A DNA stretch of 64,000 bases, from NCBI RefSeq assembly GCF_004803695.1, contig NZ_CP039393.1, positions 2,294,001-2,358,000 of the forward strand, given 5' to 3'. A program made the position numbers and the translations under genes. The stretch comes from Muribaculum gordoncarteri (lineage in GTDB: Bacteria; Bacteroidota; Bacteroidia; Bacteroidales; Muribaculaceae). Under the pieces are notes generated by a model that was not told the DNA's origin, ran no database searches, and saw only the letters and a list, made by a program, of their open reading frames with translations. How positions within the stretch are numbered: position 1 is the first letter of the stretch; every line of letters starts with the position of its first letter. Positions 44,305-53,455 of this stretch are shown here, piece by piece.

Positions 44305-45183
44305 TTATTGACGGCCTGATACATTCATTCCCTTGGCAATCTTTGCCACGAGGCCTTGAAGAACCTTACCCGGACCGAGTTCGATAAACTCGTCAGCTCC
44401 GTCAGCTACCATGTTCTGAACAGTCTGAGTCCAACGAACGGGAGCGGTGAGCTGGGCAACAAGGTTAGCCTTGATTTCAGCGGGGTCGGTGTGAGGCTTA
44501 GCGTCCACATTCTGATATACGGGACAAGTGGGAGTGTGAACAGGAGTACGTTCGATAGCCTCGGCGAGTTCGGCACGAGCCGGTTCCATACAGGGGCTGT
44601 GGAAAGCGCCACCCACCTTAAGCTTCAAAGCACGCTTAGCTCCGGCTGCAAGAGCCTTTTCGCAAGCTGCATCGATAGCAGGTTCTTCACCTGATATTAC
44701 AAGCTGTCCGGGGCAGTTGTAGTTGGCACATACAACAACACCGTCAACCGATGCGCATATCTCCTCAACAGTTTCATCGGGCAGAGCCAGTACGGCTGCC
44801 ATTGTCGACGGCTTCATTTCACAAGCCTTCTGCATAGCCTGAGCACGTGCGCTCACGAGCTTAAGTCCGTCCTCGAAGCTGAGGGCTCCGGCTGCTACAA
44901 GAGCCGAGAACTCACCAAGCGAATGGCCGGCAGCCATGTCGGGCTTCATCTCATTCTCAAGAGTCTTGGCGAGAATAACCGAATGGAGGAATATTGCAGG
45001 TTGAGTCACCTTAGTCTGGCGAAGATCTTCATCGGTACCGTTAAACATCAAGTCGGTGATGCGGAATCCAAGAATGTCATTAGCTTTTTCAAACATTTCA
45101 CGGGCTACGGGATTGTTATCGTAGAGGTCCTTGCCCATACCTACGAACTGCGCACCCTGACCGGGGAATACAAATGCCTTCAT
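44305..45183 (-). CDS. fabD: Malonyl-CoA:ACP transacylase
   Basis: A 292-residue enzyme loading malonyl groups on acyl carrier protein for fatty-acid synthesis. The substrate-binding loop FPGQGAQFVGMG is at 6-17, the nucleophilic Ser88 lies in GHSLGEFSAL and His195 in GGAFHSPCMEPA. VYQNVDAKPHTDPAEIK and ELGPGKVLQGL are standard C-terminal features. A single-gene unit with a -7 box TAATTTTG at 45228-45221. Confidence 0.97.
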   Translation of the reverse strand: MKAFVFPGQGAQFVGMGKDLYDNNPVAREMFEKANDILGFRITDLMFNGTDEDLRQTKVTQPAIFLHSVILAKTLENEMKPDMAAGHSLGEFSALVAAGALSFEDGLKLVSARAQAMQKACEMKPSTMAAVLALPDETVEEICASVDGVVVCANYNCPGQLVISGEEPAIDAACEKALAAGAKRALKLKVGGAFHSPCMEPARAELAEAIERTPVHTPTCPVYQNVDAKPHTDPAEIKANLVAQLTAPVRWTQTVQNMVADGADEFIELGPGKVLQGLVAKIAKGMNVSGRQ

Positions 45184-45318
45184 AATGTCTATGTGATTGG
45201 TAAATTGTTAAATAAGGCTACAAAATTACGTATTTTTCCTCAATTACGAAGCCATTTAGGGCTAAATTCGTATCTTTACATCCATAAACTCCACATTTTA
45301 ACCTCAATAGATTGACCA

Positions 45319-45549
45319 ATGACTAATATAGTGAACATGATTCCACTGCTTTTCGGCAATATAGGCATGGGCGAAGTAATAATAATCGTATTCGTAGTGC
45401 TGCTTCTTTTCGGCGGCAGAAAGATTCCCGAACTTATGCGAGGACTCGGAAAAGGAGTGAGCAGCTTTAAGAAAGGGATGAACGAAATCCAGGATGAAAT
45501 AACCAAGCCCGCAAACAATACCGAAGCAAAGGATGCCGACAACCGATAA
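45319..45549 (+). CDS. tatA: Twin-arginine translocase component TatA
   Basis: A 76-residue protein of the TatA/B family. A short N-terminal membrane helix ([14 protein letters not shown]) is followed by the invariant [17 protein letters not shown] amphipathic helix and a charged tail. The FG hinge and short length favour TatA over TatB; as in many Bacteroidetes no separate tatB is seen next to it. An alternative start at Met7 would shorten it to 70 residues. It overlaps the tatC start by 17 bp, so the two are translationally coupled. Confidence 0.88.
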   Translation: MTNIVNMIPLLFGNIGMGEVIIIVFVVLLLFGGRKIPELMRGLGKGVSSFKKGMNEIQDEITKPANNTEAKDADNR

Positions 45550-46363
45550 TACGGTAAGTTCATCGACAGCCAACGACAAGGAGCAACTCGTCGAGATGAC
45601 ATTTTGGGATCATCTCGATGCGATGCGTAGCGTCCTTTTGCGTGCGGCCATTGTCGTGACGGTGCTCTCGGTCGGATTCTTTACCGTAATGCCCGACCTG
45701 TTTGACCGGGTGATACTTGCGCCATGTCGAGGCGACTTCGTTCTATACCGGTTGTTCAACTCCATCACCCGATTGAGCGAATGGCTTCCCGATTTCTCGA
45801 CCGACGACTTCCATGTGGAGCTCATTAACATCCAGCTCGCATCGCAGTTTTTCATACACATATCAACCTCATTCTGGCTGGCACTTGTATTTTCCTGCCC
45901 GATAATCCTGTATCTGCTGTGGGGATTCATAAGCCCAGCCCTATATTCAACCGAGCGTCGTAGCGTTCAAGCGGCTTTTGTAGCCGGCAACCTGATGTTC
46001 TTTCTCGGAGTGGCGGTGGGATACTTCATCGTGTTTCCCGTTACGTTACGCTTTTTAGCCGAATATCAGGTAAGCGCGAGCGTACCCAACCAAATATCAC
46101 TCGACTCCTATATGGACAACTTCCTTATGATGATATTTGTCATGGGACTTGTGTTTGAACTCCCCCTTTTAGCATGGCTGCTCGGCAAGCTCGGGCTTGT
46201 GACGCGTGACATGTTTCGCAACTACCGTCGCCATGCCATCGTGGTGTTGCTCGTTCTCGCCGCCCTGATTACACCCACCGGCGCTCCATTCACCCTGATG
46301 GTGGTGTTTTTGCCGCTATATCTGCTTTGGGAAATCGGAGCCATGGTAGTACCGTCGCGATGA
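45533..46363 (+). CDS. tatC: Twin-arginine translocase subunit TatC
   Basis: A 276-residue, six-helix protein that recognises twin-arginine signal peptides. [17 protein letters not shown] matches the conserved N-terminal cytoplasmic motif; [41 protein letters not shown] and [22 protein letters not shown] are the usual loop and helix signatures. Residues 1-20 are a polar extension. The Tat system exports folded proteins, often with redox cofactors. It forms a minimal tatAC operon. Confidence 0.95.
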   Translation: MPTTDNTVSSSTANDKEQLVEMTFWDHLDAMRSVLLRAAIVVTVLSVGFFTVMPDLFDRVILAPCRGDFVLYRLFNSITRLSEWLPDFSTDDFHVELINIQLASQFFIHISTSFWLALVFSCPIILYLLWGFISPALYSTERRSVQAAFVAGNLMFFLGVAVGYFIVFPVTLRFLAEYQVSASVPNQISLDSYMDNFLMMIFVMGLVFELPLLAWLLGKLGLVTRDMFRNYRRHAIVVLLVLAALITPTGAPFTLMVVFLPLYLLWEIGAMVVPSR

Positions 46364-46421
46364 CGAACCATCAACGAAGCGTAAGCGTTTAGTATCTATA
46401 AACAATTACGTTTCAACTGTC

Positions 46422-47810
46422 ATGGATAAAAACAGCGTCAATGTGGCCGACATGCCCCTGCGATGGGGTCATTTCAGAGTATTGATTGTAGCATCACTCG
46501 GCCAAACCATCGGACAAGGACTTGCAACTCTCGTGGGCATCATCATCCCCATGATGCAGCTCATGATGCATCCCGAACTCTCGGCGGGAATGCAGGGAAT
46601 TCTCGGATGCACATCACTCATCGGACTTATGATAGGAGCAATCGTATTCGGTAAGCTAAGCGACCGTTACGGTTACCTGCTATTCTTCAGGCTATGCCCG
46701 TTGCTGATGATAGCAGCTTCGCTTGTGGCCTACTTCTATCACCAAATACCGGTGTTGCTCATTTGCCTGTTTGTAATGGGATTTGCCGTAGGCGGTGAAT
46801 ACAGCCTCGACTCCGACTACATATCGGAACTGATGCCCGACCGATGGAAACTCTTCATGGTGGGAACAGCCAAAGCCTCGGCATCGCTGGGTGGAGCCGT
46901 TGTAGCTACAGTGTGCTTCTTTCTTATCAAAGCATGGGACAAAGCCTCACCATGGCCCAACTTGCTTTTCATCATCACGGCCATAGCCGGACTCATGCTC
47001 CTGCTGCGAATACGTTTCGCACAAAGCCCCGGATGGCTGATGTCAAAAGGCATGACCGCCAAAGCCGAGCAGTCGGTAAAGTATTTTCTCGGCCCCGATG
47101 CAGTGATGACCGTTCCGCCTTCGACCGACAAAGCGTCACCCGACTCCGATGAATCAATGGGTGATTTCCTGAAACGTAACGCGAAAAAATTGGTGTTCAG
47201 CGGTGTGCCCTGGGCTTGTGAAGGACTTGGAGTATACGGCATAGGCATATTCCTTCCTATTCTCATAATGGCATTAGGAATCGACAATCTTCCTCCTCAC
47301 GCTACCCAAATCAACCATATCGTTAATTCCGTGGAACTCACCATCTGGCTGAGCATAATAATGATGGTTGGATTCATGGCCGGACTACTGCTGCTCAACA
47401 AGCTCTACCAGGTAAGCATGCAGTCATGGGGATTCTTCCTATCGGCCGCAGGGTTGGCGCTTCTGCTCATAGCCTATAAGCTTCACTGGGCTTCATGGAC
47501 AGCCATAACAGGATTCATGATCTTCGAGCTATTCCTTAACGCAGGCCCCCACCTCATCACATTCATACTTCCGGCACGAATATATCCTGTAGCCGACCGA
47601 GGCACCGGAGTGGGCGCATCGGCGGCAATAGGCAAAATGGGAGCAGTGGTCGGAGCTTTTTTCATTCCGGTTCTGCTGCGATGGGGCGGTTCGACGCTTG
47701 TGTTGCTCGTGTCGATTGCCGTAATGCTTATAGGCGGAATTATCACTGCGGTAATAGGCCCGCAGATACTCCCGAAGTCAAAGGTTACTCGCGATAATAA
47801 ACCCTCTTGA
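46422..47810 (+). CDS. Major facilitator superfamily transporter
   Basis: A 462-residue, 12-helix transporter. Loop motif A is seen as GKLSDRYGYLLFFR (about 76-89) and GGEYSLDSDYISELMP resembles the sugar-porter / aromatic-acid symporter loop. A central cytoplasmic loop (about 205-255) separates two six-helix halves, and RGTGVGASAAIGKMGAVVG lies near helix 11. The substrate, perhaps an organic acid or sugar, cannot be specified. It is 58 bp after tatC on the same strand and overlaps the convergent murF-alr stop by 26 bp. Confidence 0.85.
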   Translation: MDKNSVNVADMPLRWGHFRVLIVASLGQTIGQGLATLVGIIIPMMQLMMHPELSAGMQGILGCTSLIGLMIGAIVFGKLSDRYGYLLFFRLCPLLMIAASLVAYFYHQIPVLLICLFVMGFAVGGEYSLDSDYISELMPDRWKLFMVGTAKASASLGGAVVATVCFFLIKAWDKASPWPNLLFIITAIAGLMLLLRIRFAQSPGWLMSKGMTAKAEQSVKYFLGPDAVMTVPPSTDKASPDSDESMGDFLKRNAKKLVFSGVPWACEGLGVYGIGIFLPILIMALGIDNLPPHATQINHIVNSVELTIWLSIIMMVGFMAGLLLLNKLYQVSMQSWGFFLSAAGLALLLIAYKLHWASWTAITGFMIFELFLNAGPHLITFILPARIYPVADRGTGVGASAAIGKMGAVVGAFFIPVLLRWGGSTLVLLVSIAVMLIGGIITAVIGPQILPKSKVTRDNKPS

Positions 47811-50256
47811 CACGCGATGACACCGAAGTGAGCACCTCGTAGGGAATCGTTCCGAGAACATCGGCAATCTCCATGACCGATATATTGTTTCCGAATATCT
47901 CGACCTGATCGCCTACGGCACACGACGCGTCGGTAACATCAATCATGCATATATCCATGCAGATGTTACCCACCGTGGGGCAGCGATGGCCGTTAATCCA
48001 CACTGACATACGCCCGTTTCCGAGATGACGATCAAGGCCGTCGGCATATCCTATCGGTATAGTGGCGATGCGTGACTTGCGATGCAACACTCCCTTGCAG
48101 CTGTAGCCTATTGTGGTTCCGGCCTCCCACTCCTTTATCGATATGATGGCTGTGTGCATCGAACTTACCGGCTTCAAATCGCCCTGCGAACCGTCGGTCA
48201 GCGTGGGAATTCCGTAAAGGCATATACCAAGACGCACCATGTCATATTGATATTCGGGGAAACGTGTTATGCCGGTGGAGTTCAGGATGTGACGCAGTAT
48301 GTGGTAGTCAAATGCTCCCTGCAGCTGCTCACAGCATCGGGCGAAGTACTCAAATTGTCCGCGTGTATAATCGTCAAGTTCAGGACAATCGGCGGCGGCA
48401 AGGTGGCTGAATACCGAGCGAGGCTTTATTACATTCTGGCTCTTAAGCACTCTTACAAGCTCAGTCATGTCACTCTCAAGAAATCCCAATCGGTGCATTC
48501 CGGTGTCAAGCTTTATGTGCACCGGATAATCGGTTATGCTGTAACGCCGTCCCTCACATATTATCTCGTTCAGAATGTCAAATGAATATATCTCCGGTTC
48601 AAGCCTGTAGTTGAACAGCGACTTGTAGTTGACAACTCGCGGATTGAGCACCATTATAGGCATCGTTATTCCCGCCTTCCTCAAATCTACTCCTTCATCG
48701 AGCACCGCCACGGCAAGATAAGCCGCACCCTGGCTCTGAAGCGTCTTTGCAAGCTCGTAGGAACCGGCACCATAACCCGAAGCCTTCACCATGGCGACGA
48801 TTCCGGTCGCAGGACGCACCTGCGCACGGAAATTGTTGAAGTTATGCACCACCGCGTCAAGGTTGACCTCAAGCACCGTTTCATGCTGTCGCGCCTCAAG
48901 AATGTCGACAATCCTGTCAAACCTGAAGTCACCCGCTCCCTTTATCAGCACCAGCTCATGGTCGAAGTCACTCGTGGTAGTTTCGCTCAGGAACTCGTCG
49001 GTCGAACGATAAAACTTGGCGTCACCTCCGAAGCAGGATGCGTGACGCGATATTTCAGGACCGATGCCGATCACACGGTCGATGTGACGGTTCTGAAGCA
49101 GTTCGGCTATGCTGCGGTAGAGAGCGTCGGAGTTCATATCCTCATGCATGACATCGCTCAATATCACCGTCGATGTGCGGTCGGCGGTCATGCGTCGCCC
49201 CATAAAGGCCAATGCCGGATTCAGTGAGTGATAGTCGCTCGTATAGGCATCGCATATAAGCATGCAGTTGTTGACACCCTCCATGACATTGAGGCGTGTG
49301 CCAACGGGTGTGAGTCGTGACATTCGCTCGGCAATGACTTCATCCGACACTCCCAGCAGGCTCATCACGGCTATGCAATGTATCGCATTCTCGATATCGC
49401 TGTCGGCCGTAAACGGAATCGTCACCGAATTCGATCGGTTGTCATATACATAGTCTATCACAGTCGATCCGTCACCCTTTTCAACGTGCTTGACATAGAG
49501 TCGGCAACCGCTGTCCTTGAACGACCAGGCACAACGCTCCTTGTCGCCAAACTCCTCGTCCATCACCTTTTTCACAAGCGGGTCGTCGTCACAGTATATC
49601 AATCGGTCGCAATCGACAAAGAGGCCGGCCTTCTCCCGGCACTTCTCCAGCATCGACTCAAACCCCTCGGCATGCTCGCCGCCCACATTAGTCAAAATTC
49701 CTATGGTGGGCTTTATCATACGCTGCAGCGACTGCATCTCGCCCGGCATCGATATACCGGCCTCGAATATGCCAAGGTCTATATCATCATTCATCTCCCA
49801 CACCGACAGCGGAACACCTATCTGACTGTTAAAGCTGCGGGGGCTGCGCACTATGCGGAAATCGCTCTGCAGCAGCTGATAGAGCCACTCCTTTATGGTA
49901 GTCTTGCCACGGCTTCCCGTGATGCCGATAACGGGCACATCAAACCTGTCACGGTGACGGCAGGCAATCGTCTGTAACGCACTCTTGACATCGTCCACCA
50001 CAAGGAAGTTGACATCGGCAGCATCCTTAAGCGAATCGGGCACCCTCTCGACCACAAAGTTGCGCACGCCCTTGCCGTAAAGCTCCTCGATGTAACGATG
50101 TCCGTCGTTATTGCTCGTGCGCAGCGCGAAGAACAACGATTCCGAAGGATATATGAGCGAACGCGAGTCGGTCAGCAACAAAGACACTTCATAATCGGGA
50201 CATGACACTCTATCGATGCCAAGTTCGGCCGATATCCGTGATATAGAATATTTCAT
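47785..50256 (-). CDS. murF-alr: Bifunctional UDP-MurNAc-tripeptide:D-Ala-D-Ala ligase / alanine racemase
   Basis: An 823-residue fusion of two cell-wall enzymes. The MurF part (1 to about 450) has GITGSRGKTTIKEW (111-124), the FEAGISMPGEM loop and NVGGEHAEGF. The alanine racemase part (about 458-823) starts LEVNLDAVVHNF; its PLP lysine is Lys491 in VAMVKASGYGAG and the second catalytic residue Tyr718 in TTIGYSCKG. Alr makes D-Ala and MurF attaches D-Ala-D-Ala to the peptidoglycan precursor. The fusion is known in Bacteroidetes. It has a consensus promoter and a 3' overlap with the MFS gene. Confidence 0.96.
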   Translation of the reverse strand: MKYSISRISAELGIDRVSCPDYEVSLLLTDSRSLIYPSESLFFALRTSNNDGHRYIEELYGKGVRNFVVERVPDSLKDAADVNFLVVDDVKSALQTIACRHRDRFDVPVIGITGSRGKTTIKEWLYQLLQSDFRIVRSPRSFNSQIGVPLSVWEMNDDIDLGIFEAGISMPGEMQSLQRMIKPTIGILTNVGGEHAEGFESMLEKCREKAGLFVDCDRLIYCDDDPLVKKVMDEEFGDKERCAWSFKDSGCRLYVKHVEKGDGSTVIDYVYDNRSNSVTIPFTADSDIENAIHCIAVMSLLGVSDEVIAERMSRLTPVGTRLNVMEGVNNCMLICDAYTSDYHSLNPALAFMGRRMTADRTSTVILSDVMHEDMNSDALYRSIAELLQNRHIDRVIGIGPEISRHASCFGGDAKFYRSTDEFLSETTTSDFDHELVLIKGAGDFRFDRIVDILEARQHETVLEVNLDAVVHNFNNFRAQVRPATGIVAMVKASGYGAGSYELAKTLQSQGAAYLAVAVLDEGVDLRKAGITMPIMVLNPRVVNYKSLFNYRLEPEIYSFDILNEIICEGRRYSITDYPVHIKLDTGMHRLGFLESDMTELVRVLKSQNVIKPRSVFSHLAAADCPELDDYTRGQFEYFARCCEQLQGAFDYHILRHILNSTGITRFPEYQYDMVRLGICLYGIPTLTDGSQGDLKPVSSMHTAIISIKEWEAGTTIGYSCKGVLHRKSRIATIPIGYADGLDRHLGNGRMSVWINGHRCPTVGNICMDICMIDVTDASCAVGDQVEIFGNNISVMEIADVLGTIPYEVLTSVSSRVKRVYYRE

Positions 50257-50283
50257 ATTGTTTCGTAACGTTTATAAGACCGA

Positions 50284-50314
50284 CAAAGGTACTTGATTTT
50301 AGCAATATGTCAAA
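50284..50314 (-). promoter_or_regulatory. Promoter of murF-alr
   Basis: Minus strand TTTG (50314-50311), 19 bp, TACCTTTG (50291-50284), about 28 bp before the ATG. Confidence 0.7.
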
Positions 50315-50337
50315 ACAATTGGAGCCGTTAACACATT

Positions 50338-50371
50338 AAAAAAAGTCCCTGACCCGAAGGTCAAGGACTTT
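50338..50371 (-). terminator. Terminator of rpmE
   Basis: Minus-strand AAAGTCCTTGACC / GGTCAGGGACTTT hairpin with a TTCG tetraloop followed by TTTTTTT. A strong intrinsic terminator 52 bp after the rpmE stop. Confidence 0.9.
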
Positions 50372-50423
50372 ATAATCGTTTTGGAGCAGCGTGCATCGGC
50401 GGCACGCTTTAGCGAGGCAAGAC

Positions 50424-50678
50424 TTATTTCTTCTTGCGGTTGCCGTAACGGCTCATGAACTTGTCCACACGACCGGCAGTATCGACGAGCTTCTGCTTGC
50501 CGGTGAAGAAGGGGTGAGAAGAGCTTGTGATTTCAAGCTTCACGAGAGGATAGGTTACGCCATCTACCTCGATAGTTTCCTTAGCGGCTACTGTTGAACG
50601 AGTAATGAAGATTTCGTCGTTTGACATATCTTTAAACACTACTTCGCGGTAGTTGGAAGGATGGATGTCTTGTTTCAT
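50424..50678 (-). CDS. rpmE: 50S ribosomal protein L31, type B
   Basis: An 84-residue bL31 of the zinc-independent type B: it starts [20 protein letters not shown] and contains [23 protein letters not shown], but lacks the CxxC zinc-binding cysteines of type A. In other bacteria type B paralogues are used under zinc limitation; here it may be the only L31. It has its own promoter and terminator. Confidence 0.97.
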   Translation of the reverse strand: MKQDIHPSNYREVVFKDMSNDEIFITRSTVAAKETIEVDGVTYPLVKLEITSSSHPFFTGKQKLVDTAGRVDKFMSRYGNRKKK

Positions 50679-50756
50679 CTTATTGCTTTATTATTTGATT
50701 GTTTTATTCAAAGTGGTCTAAATCACGCTGGTAAGGCGATAATTCGTAATGGCGTG

Positions 50757-50787
50757 CAAATTTACGCATTTCTTGCCACTCGACAAA
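50757..50787 (-). promoter_or_regulatory. Promoter of rpmE
   Basis: Minus strand TTTG (50787-50784), 19 bp, TAAATTTG (50764-50757). Leader about 72 nt. Confidence 0.65.
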
Positions 50788-50814
50788 ACTTTCTGTGAAT
50801 TTTTTATAAACAAG

Positions 50815-52692
50815 TTATTCAAACTCAACCAATACTGCTTCGGGAGCGAAGATGTCGCCGGGCTTTACGAATACACGCTTAACAGTTGCATCGTGACCAG
50901 CCTCCACGTTATTTTCCATCTTCATTGCCTCATAAACGAGCAATACGTCGCCCTTATTTACCTTGTCGCCGGGCTTAACGTTTACCTCGATTACAGTACC
51001 GGGAAGAATCTGTGCGGTGACAACCTCGCCGGTTATAGGCTCGTCATCGGCCTTTTCAGCCTCGGCAGCGGCATTGGCGGCAGCTTCCTCAGCCTTCTTG
51101 GCAGCATTGGCGGCTTCCCACTCCTCGGCGCGACGACGCTTCAGGAATCCGTTGGCTACGCTCGGGAGCAATTCAAGCAGCAGATACTCCTCATCGTTTG
51201 CGGCAAGCTTTACGCCTCCGTATTCAGGGAGCACGGGATTTTCAGGCTTCTTGTACTTCGACACATCGTAAGCCTTCTCCTCGGGACTGCCTGTAATCTT
51301 TGCGCGGAACTCGGGATCTACAGCCACGGGAGTGTGTCCGTACTCACCCTTCACAAGCGAGATAAACTGATTGGAAGGATTGGAGTAATCGGGATTTCCC
51401 TTCTTGCGGTCGAGAGCCACACTCACGGCCTGGCTTCCCACAATCTGGCTTGTAGGCGTTACGAGAGGCACAAGACCTGCATCGCGGCGAACCTTGGGAA
51501 TCAAGCGCATTGCATCGTCGAGAAGATCCTCGGCCTGCAAAGCCTTCAACTGAGCGACCATATTGGAGTACATACCGCCGGGCACCTCAGCCTCCTTTAC
51601 AAGAAGATTGGGCTTGGGGAATCCGAAGTAATCCTCGATAGCGTGACATGCGTCAAGCAACTCAGCCTCGTTGTCGGCCTTGGCCGCTTCGATTGCCTTG
51701 TCGAACAAGGCATCGATTTCAGCGGGAAGAGTATCGGTCAACGGGTCAAACTCCTTCGGGAAGTTCTTCACGAGGTCGAATGCATGCAGCTCCTCACGCA
51801 CTGTGCGCAACTCCTTGCGTATGCGTCCCACAGCCTCCATGTTCACCTCAACCTCGATACCGAGCTTGTTGGCAAATACATATATCAACTCAAGTGCGGG
51901 AGCAGCCGAACCGCCACCAAACCACCAGATGTTGGTGTCAAGAATGTCTACACCGTGAATCATTGCCATAAGCGATGAGGCAAGACCGTAACCGGGCGTA
52001 CAGTGGGTGTGGAAGTCCACGGGCACGGTAAGTGCGGCCTTAAGCTTGGGCATGATTGACGCGATACGTGACGGATTGACCAATCCGGCCATATCCTTGA
52101 GCGTTATGATCTTGGCTCCGTAGGCCTCCATTGCGCGAGCCTTCTCAACAAAGTACTCGTCGGTGAATATCTTTTCAGGCTTTTTGCTGAAGAAGCGGCT
52201 GAAAAAGCCCTTGTTGTCATCCTCGTCCTTGGGGTCGACGGTATAGCACACCGCTCCGTCGGGTATGCCGCCAAGTTCATTTATCATGCGTATCGACTCC
52301 TTGACATTGTCAAGGTCGTTGAGAGCGTCAAATATACGCATCACGTTCAAGCCGTTCTTTATTGCCTCCTTGTAGAATCCTTCAAGCACACTGTCGGGAT
52401 AGGGCACATATCCAAACAGATTACGTCCGCGTGACAATGCCGAAAGAAGCGAATGTCCCTTCATGGCCTTGCTCGCCTTTCTCAGGCGTTCCCAAGGCGA
52501 CTCATCGAGATAGCGCATTACGGAATCAGGTACTGCACCGCCCCACACTTCCATGATGTAGAAGTCGGCTCCCTCATACAGTGGCAACAAGCGGTCGATG
52601 CTCGCCTGTGTCATACGGGTGGCGAAAAGCGACTGCTGTCCGTCGCGCATAGTCAAATCTCTGATTTTCAATTTCCTTTTTTCCATATCCAA
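50815..52692 (-). CDS. Biotin-dependent carboxyltransferase subunit (pyruvate carboxylase B / oxaloacetate decarboxylase alpha type)
   Basis: A 625-residue protein. Residues about 8-300 are the HMGL-like carboxyltransferase barrel: RDGQQSLFATRM, metal-binding DFHTHCTPGYG and the KDMAGLV lysine segment. A conserved PYC/OADA domain follows to about 490, then an Ala/Glu-rich linker (about 525-550) and a biotinyl domain with the attachment lysine Lys591 in YEAMKMENNV. It could act as pyruvate carboxylase subunit B, or in a sodium-pumping decarboxylase, depending on partners that are not in this window. The start at Met3 is also possible. The -7 box TAATTTTG lies at 52733-52726. Confidence 0.9.
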   Translation of the reverse strand: MDMEKRKLKIRDLTMRDGQQSLFATRMTQASIDRLLPLYEGADFYIMEVWGGAVPDSVMRYLDESPWERLRKASKAMKGHSLLSALSRGRNLFGYVPYPDSVLEGFYKEAIKNGLNVMRIFDALNDLDNVKESIRMINELGGIPDGAVCYTVDPKDEDDNKGFFSRFFSKKPEKIFTDEYFVEKARAMEAYGAKIITLKDMAGLVNPSRIASIMPKLKAALTVPVDFHTHCTPGYGLASSLMAMIHGVDILDTNIWWFGGGSAAPALELIYVFANKLGIEVEVNMEAVGRIRKELRTVREELHAFDLVKNFPKEFDPLTDTLPAEIDALFDKAIEAAKADNEAELLDACHAIEDYFGFPKPNLLVKEAEVPGGMYSNMVAQLKALQAEDLLDDAMRLIPKVRRDAGLVPLVTPTSQIVGSQAVSVALDRKKGNPDYSNPSNQFISLVKGEYGHTPVAVDPEFRAKITGSPEEKAYDVSKYKKPENPVLPEYGGVKLAANDEEYLLLELLPSVANGFLKRRRAEEWEAANAAKKAEEAAANAAAEAEKADDEPITGEVVTAQILPGTVIEVNVKPGDKVNKGDVLLVYEAMKMENNVEAGHDATVKRVFVKPGDIFAPEAVLVEFE

Positions 52693-52814
52693 AAGGGGTT
52701 TAATTGGGGTTATGTTTTAGAACAGCAAAATTAGGCATTTACATTCAATTACGGAAATTTATCCGTAATTATTTCATCGCGTAGAGTCAACAAGCAAGTA
52801 CACTCAAAATAAGG

Positions 52815-52879
52815 TTAAATAACTTCTATTAATATCTTATTGCTTAAAGTATTGTCACTCAGCGTGCCGCGGACTACAT
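52815..52879 (-). pseudogene. Diverged remnant of a T9SS-tail coding end (copy A)
   Basis: On the minus strand HVVRGTLSDNTLSNKILIEVI-stop is encoded without a start. It is a diverged copy of the last residues (VVRATLGDNTLSKKILIK) of the T9SS cargo gene ending at 53958. It lies downstream of the second lipoprotein gene at the same relative position as copy B behind the first. Confidence 0.7.
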
Positions 52880-52906
52880 GCTTAGGGATTATTCATCGTC
52901 TTCATC

Positions 52907-53308
52907 TTACACAGGATGATGGTAAGCAATACAAGTCCATTTGTCCCAGCCTCCTCCTTTCTCAATGAATTCAGGGTCATCGGGAATTCCTCCATATGAA
53001 GCCAAATAGACTCCTTCGTAAGTACAGAACCACCCTAACGTAGAAGTGAATGGATACCAAAGATAATAAGCACGCCGGCCATCCCATGTTCCCTCGCATA
53101 CAATATATCCAAGCCCTTGCATATCATCCTCCAAAATCCATTCTTGCAGCCATTCAGGCAGCTCATCCATATTAGCCGGGACATAGGCAACCTCCGCTCC
53201 CCCTATAACCTTTATGGATTCCTCTACATAATTTTCATCATTGGAGCAGCTTACTGTCACCATCGCCAGCATACATGCCGCCAACATCCATAATAAGTTC
53301 TTTTTCAT
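52907..53308 (-). CDS. Putative secreted lipoprotein, tandem paralogue 2
   Basis: A 133-residue lipoprotein. The signal peptide MKKNLLWMLAACMLAMVTVSC ends in a lipobox with Cys21. The mature part contains AYVPANMDELPEWLQEWI, CEGTWDGRRAYYLW and DPEFIEKGGGWDKWTC, motifs shared with the neighbour at 53456-53929. I recognise no named family. Compared with the paralogue it ends early: the sequence after its TAA still encodes DEDDE in frame before a second TAA at 52889-52891, the position of the paralogue's stop. Confidence 0.75.
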   Translation of the reverse strand: MKKNLLWMLAACMLAMVTVSCSNDENYVEESIKVIGGAEVAYVPANMDELPEWLQEWILEDDMQGLGYIVCEGTWDGRRAYYLWYPFTSTLGWFCTYEGVYLASYGGIPDDPEFIEKGGGWDKWTCIAYHHPV

Positions 53309-53335
53309 AATACTTTAAATTTATGGTTTGTAAAA

Positions 53336-53395
53336 TTATTTAATTAATATCTTCTTGCTTAAAGCATTGTCACCCAGTGTGGCACGGACTACATG
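53336..53395 (-). pseudogene. Remnant of a T9SS-tail coding end (copy B)
   Basis: The minus strand encodes HVVRATLGDNALSKKILIK-stop with no start. It differs by only about two bases over 59 bp from the true 3' end of the T9SS gene at 53958, including the downstream AT-rich spacer that leads to the next lipoprotein ATG. It marks a tandem duplication unit. Confidence 0.8.
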
Positions 53396-53440
53396 CTTAG
53401 CCGTGCAATTACGTTTCTCTCCATTACACGGCTAAGCATG
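53392..53440. repeat. 14-bp perfect inverted repeat
   Basis: CATGCTTAGCCGTG (53392-53405) and CACGGCTAAGCATG (53427-53440) around a 21-nt loop; with one mismatch the arms extend 3-4 bp further. It lies between the first lipoprotein stop and remnant B and is missing from the matching position after lipoprotein 2. It has no T-tract, so it may be a structural or recombination element rather than a terminator. Confidence 0.85.
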
Positions 53441-53455
53441 GAACTTACTGAGGGA

